Positions 15,041-22,436 of a DNA stretch of 32,238 bases are shown here, one piece after another (within the stretch, counting starts at the first letter, position 1; each line of letters begins with the position of its first letter). Below the pieces are notes generated by a model, which was not told the origin of the DNA, ran no database searches, and saw only the letters and a program-made list of their open reading frames with translations. Origin of the DNA: Acinetobacter sp. GTDB taxonomy: Bacteria > Pseudomonadota > Gammaproteobacteria > Pseudomonadales > Moraxellaceae. Made by a program: the position numbers and the translations under genes. The DNA lies in NCBI GenBank assembly GCA_030152275.1, contig JASLHF010000268.1, positions 1 to 32,238 of the forward strand, in the 5' to 3' direction.

Positions 15041-16246
15041 ATAACGTGTATTATGTTAATTCTAGAAATACTTAATTATTTCACATACTGCCAAACGTCA
15101 GGATCAACATAGTTTTCATCGACATGATAGCCCTGTGCTATAGCTTCTTTTTCCTCTATTTCTCTTAATCTTTTAGTTCTTATTAACTCATTTTTAAATG
15201 CCTGCTCTAACTCTTTTGATGTCATTTTATAAGTATCAATATTGTTCTCTGAATCATCCATTAAGTTTCTTTGATTATAGCGAATCGTATCAAAAGCATA
15301 GCGAACCATATATTGTTCTTTGCCATCTTCGGTTTTTTTCGTTTGGGTTATACTTAAATTTAAAAGAATACCATTGGCATATAAGCAATAGCCAATAGAG
15401 TTTCCACCAGTTGTACTAATTATTTTTCGCCATTCTTCATAAGTGAAAATATAACTTGGGTCAATGACATCATGTCCTTCCATTAAATATCTAATATTGT
15501 CTCCTTTGGCTATTCTTGGATCACCTCTATAAAAATAATTTTTCCACTCCGCCTGATTTATTCGTTTCATTAGATCAACATAGGCTTGGTAGGCCTTTTC
15601 TTTATTAACAAATTCTTCTTTATTTAATCCGGCATTAATATCAAGGCCTTGAATACCATCCTCTTTGTGAAAAGAGGTACCTAAAACTGAAAAAACATGA
15701 TTTATGATTAAGCTATTTGCACCAATTTCGACTTTAATCTGACCTAAGTTTGGTGGGGAAAAATCTAACTCTCTAAATCCTGCACCTGAAGGATGTTGAT
15801 CAACCTGTTCTTCATTATTTTGAGCAAAATCTTTAAAGCCTAGTTGACCAAAGTGTAAAATATAAGGCTGTTGATTCATGAAATTCTTCTCTGTATTTTT
15901 TGTGTTTGGCTGGCAAGCAGAGATGAGCCAACCCAAGATTAAAATTATGACAAAACAAATAATACTATTAAATTTTTCCATCATTACTATCCTTGCCAAC
16001 AGTAAAGTCAGCCTGGCTTTTCCCCCATTTTGCAATAATCCTCAACTCGTTTTCCAGGAATGAACGTCCTTTGTCACTGAGCATCAAACGATGGTATTTT
16101 TCTGCTGCTTTCTGAATCCATTCCATACGGCTATCATAATCTGCAACTTTAGTGTTTGCTAATGGTTCACTGTAGACTGTTTCGGGTAATTCATCGAGTA
16201 CACCTGCATGTCGCCCCTGATATTCTCTTTCCATGCTCTTTAGATT
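15041..16246 (-). repeat. Diverged direct repeat, copy B (within the intact cassette)
   Basis: Partner of the repeat at 13688-14890. It spans the last part of the full effector gene, the proximal lipoprotein gene and 35 bases past its stop. Here the homology continues into an uninterrupted effector gene, so copy B is the complete form. Confidence 0.9.
15076..15984 (-). CDS. Lipoprotein, putative immunity protein of the adjacent effector
   Basis: The 302-residue protein has a signal segment and lipobox ISAC with C24; Gln at +2 predicts an outer-membrane lipoprotein facing the periplasm. The mature sequence (QPYILHFGQLGFKDFA, IFTYEEWRKIISTTGGNSIGYCLYANG, end DPDVWQYVK) is unique to this pair in the window and I recognise no named domain. 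It overlaps the 3' end of the effector gene by 17 bases, which suggests translational coupling and is common for effector-immunity pairs. A periplasmic immunity protein implies that the toxin acts in the periplasm. This role is inferred from context, not from homology. No terminator was seen after it. Confidence 0.75.
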   Translation of the reverse strand: MMEKFNSIICFVIILILGWLISACQPNTKNTEKNFMNQQPYILHFGQLGFKDFAQNNEEQVDQHPSGAGFRELDFSPPNLGQIKVEIGANSLIINHVFSVLGTSFHKEDGIQGLDINAGLNKEEFVNKEKAYQAYVDLMKRINQAEWKNYFYRGDPRIAKGDNIRYLMEGHDVIDPSYIFTYEEWRKIISTTGGNSIGYCLYANGILLNLSITQTKKTEDGKEQYMVRYAFDTIRYNQRNLMDDSENNIDTYKMTSKELEQAFKNELIRTKRLREIEEKEAIAQGYHVDENYVDPDVWQYVK

Positions 16247-17122
16247 ATAAGAACTCGGCAAAATACTTTTCGATTTTCTAACAGGTTTAACACTCTCAAC
16301 GAAATAATCGCTCGACAGTACTAAAGTACTATCTGGTAAGCGTGTAAAACTTTGTAAAGTGGCTTGAGCTTGTACCTTCCAGTCTTTCCATACCAGCTCC
16401 TGTAAAATATTTCTTTGTTCTTGTACTGCAATCGCCATTAGGTGATTAAAGAGATCTTTTGATGCTTTAATGAAATTATCCTTCAGTGACACTCCTTTTC
16501 TTTTAAAAATAGTTTCTACTTTCGGAAGAAAACCAAAAGCACATGCTATTTCAGGCGTACTTTGTAAATGCTTAATAATCGGTAAACAACTCGACCAAGG
16601 TAAATTTTTAACTTCTTCTTGAATATGTGTAAAGTCAGAAATATTACGTTTAACTCTACAATCATTAAAGGACTTAGATGACATACTCCAAGCATAATGC
16701 CACGGTGCAATATCCATAAATAACCATAAGTTGCCTTTTGCAAAAGTATGTACAGGATCACGAATTACGCCTAGTGGAATCCAGTTATATCCCCATGCAG
16801 TTAAGCCATGCTTAAAAATTGCGGCTACGGTTTTTGAAGCAAATGCACCTAGGCCCATCCAATAATAACGACCAATTAAATTTTTGTTTCCATGTCTTTC
16901 TTCTTCTAGATAAATATTGGCATAAACTGAAGCAATACGTCTTGCCCTAGCCTCGTATCCTGGCTCTAATTTATGTAAATTTTTGCTTTTATCTTTTAAA
17001 TTAGAGATGCGTATCATCGCTTCTTGTTGTTGAATTTCCCAAAAAGTTAAGCAATTGCATTGTGCTGTTTTACAGCTATTTTCTGTTGTATTTGTATTGC
17101 TTTGCCAGCCTAAACCACCCAC
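15968..17122 (-). CDS. Putative T6SS effector (toxin), unknown activity
   Basis: The 384-residue protein starts with a GTG that overlaps the stop of the VgrG-tail gene (TAGTG); AGGAG lies seven bases before it. There is no signal peptide, as expected for a cargo of type VI secretion. A cysteine cluster (C17, C22, C24) lies near the start. The central part has ARARRIASVYANIYLEEER and YYWMGLGAFASKTVAAIF, which remind me of DUF2515-type proteins; this was not verified. A second region (PWHYAWSMSSKSFNDCR and DLFNHLMAIAVQEQRNIL) follows. The final 88 residues are duplicated downstream. I see no lipase GxSxG, NlpC/P60 or nuclease motif. The lipoprotein partner suggests a target in the periplasm or envelope. 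Effector status rests on the VgrG tail and immunity-like neighbour. Confidence 0.7.
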   Translation of the reverse strand: MGGLGWQSNTNTTENSCKTAQCNCLTFWEIQQQEAMIRISNLKDKSKNLHKLEPGYEARARRIASVYANIYLEEERHGNKNLIGRYYWMGLGAFASKTVAAIFKHGLTAWGYNWIPLGVIRDPVHTFAKGNLWLFMDIAPWHYAWSMSSKSFNDCRVKRNISDFTHIQEEVKNLPWSSCLPIIKHLQSTPEIACAFGFLPKVETIFKRKGVSLKDNFIKASKDLFNHLMAIAVQEQRNILQELVWKDWKVQAQATLQSFTRLPDSTLVLSSDYFVESVKPVRKSKSILPSSYNLKSMEREYQGRHAGVLDELPETVYSEPLANTKVADYDSRMEWIQKAAEKYHRLMLSDKGRSFLENELRIIAKWGKSQADFTVGKDSNDGKI

Positions 17123-17475
17123 TATTCAGCTCCTTCATTTGGTTCAACTTCTAACTTCATCCAATTAAAATCAAGCTTTAAGCCTTCTTCCTGTAAGGAA
17201 TTTATTCGTTTAGATCTCCCTTTAATATCAGCTATAGCTGTCAGCTCATTAGAGCCATTTGAAATTTTATAATCAGCATTTTTAAAGGGTTCGCCAGAGG
17301 GTAATAACATTTGAAATTTTTCATTATACAATTCGTAAGCTGGTAGGCCTTTAATATTTACTCCGACTTCAGCCCCACCTTTAAAAAGATGTTGCCCAGC
17401 TTTCGCCTCAAACTTAGCAGGCGTTATGATGGTAATACCATTTGCATTAATAATAATCTGAGAGCCGCCAGCCAT
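17122..17475 (-). CDS. Stand-alone VgrG C-terminal tail (beta-helix end plus TTR-like domain)
   Basis: This 117-residue protein corresponds to the last part of Acinetobacter VgrG spike proteins. Residues 2-37 (AGGSQIIINANGITIITPAKF to HLFKGGAEV) are the end of the DUF2345 beta-helix, and residues about 48-112 (YNEKFQMLLPSGEPFKNADYKI and following) look like the transthyretin-like tail that can bind effectors in T6SS. The gp27/gp5 parts of a complete VgrG (usually over 600 residues) are missing: an in-frame stop lies five codons before the ATG. AGGTGA five bases before the ATG shows that it can be translated on its own. It is either a cut-down vgrG remnant or a small adaptor. Its stop overlaps the effector start. 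Confidence 0.8.
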   Translation of the reverse strand: MAGGSQIIINANGITIITPAKFEAKAGQHLFKGGAEVGVNIKGLPAYELYNEKFQMLLPSGEPFKNADYKISNGSNELTAIADIKGRSKRINSLQEEGLKLDFNWMKLEVEPNEGAE

Positions 17476-17498
17476 AGATTCACCTATTTTTATAAATT

Positions 17499-17528
17499 TT
17501 GAAAAAATCAGCCTTAATTTGGCATAAT
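17499..17528 (+). promoter_or_regulatory. Candidate promoter for the Ntn-like gene
   Basis: TTGAAA at 17499, an 18-base spacer and CATAAT at 17523 preceded by TGG (extended -10). It would start transcription about 30 bases before the ATG at 17565. The 89-base gap to the divergent VgrG-tail gene must also hold that gene's promoter, which I could not define. Confidence 0.4.
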
Positions 17529-17564
17529 ATAAATGTTTAATAATTCAATTTTTTTAATAAAAGT

Positions 17565-18263
17565 ATGACTTTCATCACTGCTATTCAGCTCAATGATAGC
17601 ATCATTATCACCACAGACAATAAAAAAGCCGTTTTGAAAGAAAATGGTGAGATCCAGTTTGATGCTGAAAAAACTCAAAAAATTTACTCTTGGGATCAAG
17701 GTATTATCACAGGCACAGGTGAAAGTTATGTGATTAGCCGAGCCATTGAATTTTTCAAGAAAATAGCCCATTCAGACATAACAAAACTCCCTCAATGCTT
17801 AGAGATATCAAGGGGAATGAGAGAATTTGAAATCGGGGTAAATTACTTTCAGGTCGCAAATACTAAGCTGCTGTGCTCCAGTTACAGCGAAAACGGTGCG
17901 CAACTTTATACGATCCAGCGCTTTGAAACATCACAGTCCTACGAGCTTATGGCTGTAAAACCGATATATATTACGGTATGGCTGTTTCACCCCAACATTG
18001 ATGCGATTTCTACGGATCTGCAAAACATCTATAGCGATTTAAAAGACTATGCAGCATTCGCTAATCAGCAAGAATGGGTTAATTACTATATCAACCGTAT
18101 AGCACCGATTTATCAGAAGCAGAGCCAAGTCGACTTACTCATGAGTCAAAGCTTTGATATCTTTTTTCAGACGAAGGGTGAGTATGTATTTGGCCATATT
18201 CCGAATACCCAAAACAGTGCGATTGAATTAAAGGAAATTTCATTAAAATCTGAGTGTATTTAA
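17565..18263 (+). CDS. Ntn-hydrolase/proteasome-like protein, function unknown
   Basis: The 232-residue protein begins MTFITAIQLNDSIIITTDNKKAV, with KTQKIYSWDQGIITGTGESYVISRAIEFF near residues 36-64. This order (Thr2 directly after Met, an Asp near residue 18, Lys residues around 20-37, then a G-rich strand and helix) resembles the proteasome beta-subunit/HslV fold, where an N-terminal Thr is the nucleophile. The match is by pattern only. The C-terminal half (WVNYYINRIAPIYQKQSQ and following) is not recognised. There is no signal peptide or membrane segment. Codon use is AT-rich like the island at its start and less so later. It is divergent from the T6SS cassette and ends 11 bases from the DUF3565 gene on the other strand. 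A role in the cassette is not shown. Confidence 0.65.
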   Translation: MTFITAIQLNDSIIITTDNKKAVLKENGEIQFDAEKTQKIYSWDQGIITGTGESYVISRAIEFFKKIAHSDITKLPQCLEISRGMREFEIGVNYFQVANTKLLCSSYSENGAQLYTIQRFETSQSYELMAVKPIYITVWLFHPNIDAISTDLQNIYSDLKDYAAFANQQEWVNYYINRIAPIYQKQSQVDLLMSQSFDIFFQTKGEYVFGHIPNTQNSAIELKEISLKSECI

Positions 18264-18274
18264 TATAATGAGTG

Positions 18275-18472
18275 TTATACGCAGCCTTCCTCATCACACT
18301 TCCTGCATTCCAACATCACACCTAGTTTTTCTTTCCGTCCTTGTTCTGTCATGACCCAAGGGCGGTTTTGCCAAGGCGGGTTATGCCGTACATGCTGCGT
18401 ATGACCACAGGCCAAAATCGCATACCAATGATTTTCATCATCCAAAGCAAAATCAACAATAGCCTGCTGCAT
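18275..18472 (-). CDS. DUF3565 small protein with paired Cys/His motifs
   Basis: A 65-residue protein with the family signature LACGHTQHVRHNPPWQNRPWVMTEQGR and a closing CRKCDEEGC. The CGH plus CxxC arrangement suggests a zinc-ribbon-like metal site. The family is widespread in Gammaproteobacteria and has no known function. AGGGAAC lies eight bases before the ATG at 18472. It converges with the Ntn-like gene and is divergent from gshB. Confidence 0.88.
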   Translation of the reverse strand: MQQAIVDFALDDENHWYAILACGHTQHVRHNPPWQNRPWVMTEQGRKEKLGVMLECRKCDEEGCV

Positions 18473-18588
18473 TCAAATTGTTCCCTGTAACACATGAATG
18501 CATACATACTCATGCAAAATCAGAATAAACAAAAGAATAATCTCGGCTATACTCGTTCACAATTTGATATTTAAAAGAGCACTGAAAC

Positions 18589-19533
18589 ATGCGTGTACTT
18601 GTTGTGATGGATCCCATCGAAAATGTAAACCTAAAAAAAGATACTTCAATGGCTATGCTGTGGGCAGCAGCGCGCCGCGGTCATGAGTTGGGCTATGCAT
18701 TGCAGCAAGATTTATATATTGACCAAGGCAAAGCCTTTGGTTTAATCGCGCCCTTACAAGTGTTTGAAGATTACAGCCACTACTATGAATTAGGCGAAAA
18801 GAAAAAAGAATCGATTGCTGATTACGATGTGGTGCTGATGCGTAAAGACCCGCCGTTTGATATGAACTTTGTCTATACCACCTATATTTTAGAACAGGCG
18901 GAACGTGAAGGCGCGTGGATTATCAACAAGCCGCAAAGCCTGCGTGACTGCAATGAAAAACTCTTTGCCACTCAGTTCCCTGAACTGCAAGTGCCGACAC
19001 TGGTGACTTCACAGCAAAGCCTGATCCGCGAATTTATCAAAGAACACGGCGATGTGATTGTGAAGCCTTTAGACGGCATGGGTGGCATGGGCATTTTCCG
19101 CCTGTATCAAGACGGCGTGAACATCGGATCAACTATTGAAATTCTGACCAATAACGGCACACAGCCGATTATGGCACAGCGTTATATTCCTGAAATTGTC
19201 GATGGCGACAAACGCATTTTGATGATTAATGGTGAGCCGGTACCGTACTGCTTGGCGCGTATTCCGCAAAATGGTGAAGTGCGCGGCAACTTGGCTGCGG
19301 GCGGTTTAGGCGAAGCGCGCCCATTAACTGAAAATGACAAAGCCATTGCCGCAAAAGTTGGCCCGTTCTTGCGTGAAAAAGGCTTAGTCTTTGTGGGGCT
19401 AGATGTGATTGGCAATTACGTGACTGAAATTAACGTGACCAGCCCAACCTGCGTACGTGAAATTGATGCGCAATTTGGAACTTCAATTGCCGATGATTTA
19501 TTTGATGTGCTTGAAGCCGGTTTAAAAAAATAA
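18589..19533 (+). CDS. gshB: Glutathione synthetase
   Basis: GshB adds glycine to gamma-glutamylcysteine with ATP, the last step of glutathione synthesis in the cytoplasm. The 314-residue protein has the family start MRVLVVMDPIENVNLKKDTSMAMLWAA, the N-terminal domain with NKPQSLRDCNEKLF, and an ATP-grasp domain containing VIVKPLDGMGGMGIFR near residues 158-173, RYIPEIVDGDKRILMINGEPV, and the metal-binding end FVGLDVIGNYVTEINVTSPTCVREID. Length matches E. coli GshB. It has 116 bases of upstream sequence from the divergent DUF3565 gene. A hairpin follows the stop. Confidence 0.97.
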   Translation: MRVLVVMDPIENVNLKKDTSMAMLWAAARRGHELGYALQQDLYIDQGKAFGLIAPLQVFEDYSHYYELGEKKKESIADYDVVLMRKDPPFDMNFVYTTYILEQAEREGAWIINKPQSLRDCNEKLFATQFPELQVPTLVTSQQSLIREFIKEHGDVIVKPLDGMGGMGIFRLYQDGVNIGSTIEILTNNGTQPIMAQRYIPEIVDGDKRILMINGEPVPYCLARIPQNGEVRGNLAAGGLGEARPLTENDKAIAAKVGPFLREKGLVFVGLDVIGNYVTEINVTSPTCVREIDAQFGTSIADDLFDVLEAGLKK

Positions 19534-19553
19534 TATTGCTGGTCTAGCTGGCT

Positions 19554-19589
19554 GCCCTTTAAAAGCGCTTGGGATTGTTTTTAAAGGGC
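19554..19589 (+). terminator. Hairpin after gshB, possible terminator
   Basis: GCCCTTTAAAA and TTTTAAAGGGC form an exact eleven-pair stem around a 14-base loop, 21 bases after the gshB stop. There is no T-run after it, so termination is uncertain; it may protect the 3' end instead. Confidence 0.45.
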
Positions 19590-19635
19590 GAAAAGCCGGT
19601 CAAGGCACGCCAAATGTCATTCAAATGTATAATAT

Positions 19636-19665
19636 TTGACAATTTGTCACGATTAATAATAAAAC
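19636..19665 (+). promoter_or_regulatory. Candidate promoter for the murG-murC-ddl-fts block
   Basis: A consensus TTGACA at 19636 is followed by AT-rich -10 options: TAAAAC at 19660 (18-base spacer) or TAATAA at 19657 (15-base spacer). The next gene, murG, starts about 150 bases on. A separate TATAAT at 19628 lacks a -35. Confidence 0.35.
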
Positions 19666-19814
19666 TAGTTTAAACTTTAAATTCTGTAGAAAAAAACAAT
19701 GGTGCCGCCAGTGAAATAAAGCAAATAAACTTTCACGGCAATGCGTTTGTGATTACAATTGTTTGCTTAAAATTGAATTTCCTTAGCCATATTTTAGAAT
19801 TGAAGAATTAGACT

Positions 19815-20912
19815 GTGACCCAAGTAACGCAAGTAAAGCCGAAACATGTCATGATGATGGCTGCCGGAACCGGCGGTCATGTTTTTCCAGCGCTCGCTGT
19901 TGCCAAAGAGCTGCAGCAAAAAGGCTGTGAAGTGTCTTGGCTAGCCACTCCAACAGGCATGGAAAACCGGCTGCTGCAAAATCATAATATTCCAATTTAT
20001 CAAATTGATATTCAAGGCGTGCGCGGCAATGGCGTAGTGCGCAAGCTGATGGCGCCTTTCAAAATTTTAAAAGCGACTTTAAGCGCAATGCGCTATATGA
20101 AACAGCTGAAAATTGATGCGGTTGCCGGTTTTGGCGGCTATGTCGCTGGCCCCGGCGGTCTAGCAGCTCGCGCCTTGGGTATTCCGGTGCTTATTCATGA
20201 GCAGAATGCGATAGCCGGCTTTACCAATACGCAATTGTCACGCGTGGCGAAAACCGTGTGTCAGGCATTTCCAAATACGTTTCCTGCGCAAGATAAAATT
20301 GTCACCACAGGCAATCCAGTACGGAAGGAAATTACAGAAATTTTAAATCCGTCATGGCGTTATCAGGAACGCGAAAAAGCGGGCCAGCCATTACGCATTT
20401 TAATTGTGGGCGGATCTTTAGGTGCACGCGCATTAAATGAATGCGTTCCTGAAGCGCTGAAACAGCTGCCTATCCCGTTACATGTATTTCACCAATGCGG
20501 TCAAAACAATGCGCAAGCTACTCAGGCGCGCTATGACGATGCGCCTAACACACTGCAGGTTGAAGTTTCCCCGTTTATTGACGATATGGCCAAAGCATAT
20601 GCTGAAGCCGATTTAATTATTTGCCGCGCCGGCGCGCTGACAGTGACTGAAATCGCTACCGCCGGTCTGGCAGCAGTCTTTGTGCCACTGCCAAGTGCAG
20701 TGGATGACCATCAGACTGTCAATGCCAAATTCCTGGCTGACATCAACGCTGCGAAAATTTGTCCGCAGGCGCAGATGACACCAGAAAGCCTAACAGCGCT
20801 GCTGCAGCCGCTGATGAACCGCCAGCTGTTACAGGAAATGGCGGAGAAAGCGCGCCGGCAGGCACAGCCAGATGCCGCACAGCATGTGGTTCGTTTAATT
20901 CAAGAATTGTAA
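19815..20912 (+). CDS. murG: UDP-GlcNAc:undecaprenyl-PP-MurNAc-pentapeptide transferase
   Basis: MurG converts lipid I to lipid II at the inner face of the membrane. The 365-residue protein has the donor-domain loop MMAAGTGGHVFPALAVAKEL near residues 14-33, GFGGYVAGPGGLAARALGIPVLIHEQNAIAGFTN, the second glycine-rich loop ILIVGGSLGARALNE near residues 197-211, and the UDP-binding segment ICRAGALTVTEIATAGLAAVFVPLPSAVDDHQTVNA. Length is usual. The start is a GTG at 19815; later in-frame ATGs (HVMMMAAG) are too close to the first nucleotide loop. It leads the block and is 12 bases ahead of murC. Confidence 0.96.
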   Translation: MTQVTQVKPKHVMMMAAGTGGHVFPALAVAKELQQKGCEVSWLATPTGMENRLLQNHNIPIYQIDIQGVRGNGVVRKLMAPFKILKATLSAMRYMKQLKIDAVAGFGGYVAGPGGLAARALGIPVLIHEQNAIAGFTNTQLSRVAKTVCQAFPNTFPAQDKIVTTGNPVRKEITEILNPSWRYQEREKAGQPLRILIVGGSLGARALNECVPEALKQLPIPLHVFHQCGQNNAQATQARYDDAPNTLQVEVSPFIDDMAKAYAEADLIICRAGALTVTEIATAGLAAVFVPLPSAVDDHQTVNAKFLADINAAKICPQAQMTPESLTALLQPLMNRQLLQEMAEKARRQAQPDAAQHVVRLIQEL

Positions 20913-20924
20913 TTCGAGTAAAAT

Positions 20925-22373
20925 ATGTCTTCTACTACTCCTGCTGAGCAAGCGAAAAAGCTGATTAAAGTGCCGGAAATGCGCCGAATCAAACACATTC
21001 ATTTTGTCGGTATCGGCGGCGCCGGCATGTGCGGCATTGCAGAAGTGCTCAAGAACCAAGGCTATCAAGTGTCTGGTTCAGACATTAAAGCATCAAAAAC
21101 CACAGCGCAGCTGGAAGAAAACGGCATTCAGGTCTTTATCGGCCATGCGGCTGAAAATATCCAAGGCGCCAACGTGCTGGTGGTTTCAACTGCAATTGAC
21201 CCGGAAAATCCTGAAGTCAAAGCAGCCATCGAAAGCCGTATTCCAGTGGTGCGCCGTGCAGAAATGCTGGGTGAATTAATGCGTTACCGTCACGGTATTG
21301 CGGTTGCCGGCACACACGGCAAAACCACCACAACCAGTTTAGTCACTTGCATGCTGGCGGAAGAAAATCTGGATCCAACTTACGTGATTGGCGGTTTGCT
21401 CAACCGTACAGGCGTGAATGCAGCTCTAGGCGCCAGCCGCTATATCGTGGCGGAAGCTGATGAGTCTGATGCATCATTCCTGTATTTGCAGCCTATGGCC
21501 GCTATTGTTACCAATATCGACGCTGACCATATGGATACTTATGGCGGCAGCTTCGACAACTTAAAAGCGACTTTTGTGCAGTTTCTGCAAAAGCTGCCGT
21601 TCTATGGTTTGGCGGTGGTCTGCGGTGATGATGCTGACATCCGTGAAATCATGCCGCGCATCGGCCGTCCAGTGCTGACATACGGCTTTAATGAAGACAA
21701 TGATATTCGTGCGGTAGACGTAGAGCAGGACGGAATGCGTTCACACTTTACTGTGCTGCGCAAAGAGCGCGAACCGCTGCGCCTGACTATTAATATGCCG
21801 GGCGCGCACAATATTTTGAACGCGCTGGCAGCCATTGGTGTGGCAACCGATGAAGGTGTTTCTGATGCGGCGATTGCGCGCGCTTTAGAAAGCTTTAGCG
21901 GTGTTGGCCGCCGTTTCCAAGTGCAAGGCCAGTTTGCGCTTGAAAATGGGGATGTCAAACTGGTAGATGACTATGGCCATCATCCGAAAGAAGTTGAAGC
22001 GACCATTAAAGCGGCCCGCGCCAGCCATCCTGACCGCCGCCTAGTGATGATGTTTCAGCCGCACCGTTTTAGCCGTACGCGCGACTGTTTCGATGATTTT
22101 GTTGACGTATTGTCACAAGTAGATCAATTGCTGCTGCTGGAAGTTTATCCTGCAGGAGAGAAACCGATTGTCGGCGCAGACAGCCGCGCCTTGGCGCGCA
22201 GCATCCGCCTGCGCGGCGAAGTCGAACCGATTCTAATTGATCCGGTCGAAGGCAATATTCAAAACGTGATGAAAAAAGTGCTGCAGCCGGGTGACTTGTT
22301 ATTAACGCAAGGCGCAGGTAATGTTGGAGCTATCTCTGTGGAGCTGGCGCAAAACAGCCTCTATTTAAAATAA
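20925..22373 (+). CDS. murC: UDP-N-acetylmuramate--L-alanine ligase
   Basis: MurC adds L-Ala to UDP-MurNAc, the first amino-acid step of the peptidoglycan stem. The 482-residue protein has the Rossmann start IHFVGIGGAGMCGIAEVL near residues 25-42, the ATP P-loop GTHGKTTT at 129-136, EADESDASFLYLQP, TNIDADHMDTYGG, and the C-terminal DDYGHHPKEVEATI and FQPHRFSRT. Length is usual. It follows murG by 12 bases and precedes ddl by 63. Confidence 0.97.
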   Translation: MSSTTPAEQAKKLIKVPEMRRIKHIHFVGIGGAGMCGIAEVLKNQGYQVSGSDIKASKTTAQLEENGIQVFIGHAAENIQGANVLVVSTAIDPENPEVKAAIESRIPVVRRAEMLGELMRYRHGIAVAGTHGKTTTTSLVTCMLAEENLDPTYVIGGLLNRTGVNAALGASRYIVAEADESDASFLYLQPMAAIVTNIDADHMDTYGGSFDNLKATFVQFLQKLPFYGLAVVCGDDADIREIMPRIGRPVLTYGFNEDNDIRAVDVEQDGMRSHFTVLRKEREPLRLTINMPGAHNILNALAAIGVATDEGVSDAAIARALESFSGVGRRFQVQGQFALENGDVKLVDDYGHHPKEVEATIKAARASHPDRRLVMMFQPHRFSRTRDCFDDFVDVLSQVDQLLLLEVYPAGEKPIVGADSRALARSIRLRGEVEPILIDPVEGNIQNVMKKVLQPGDLLLTQGAGNVGAISVELAQNSLYLK

Positions 22374-22436
22374 GCGTCCTAAAAAGATGCACTATTTGAT
22401 TTGATCGACCAGTTTTAAAAGTTTAAGGATATAAAC

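Noticed and set aside
13688..16246. Repeats as ends of an insertion sequence or composite transposon
   Set aside because: The repeats are coding, in direct orientation and diverged; there is no transposase, terminal inverted repeat or target duplication.
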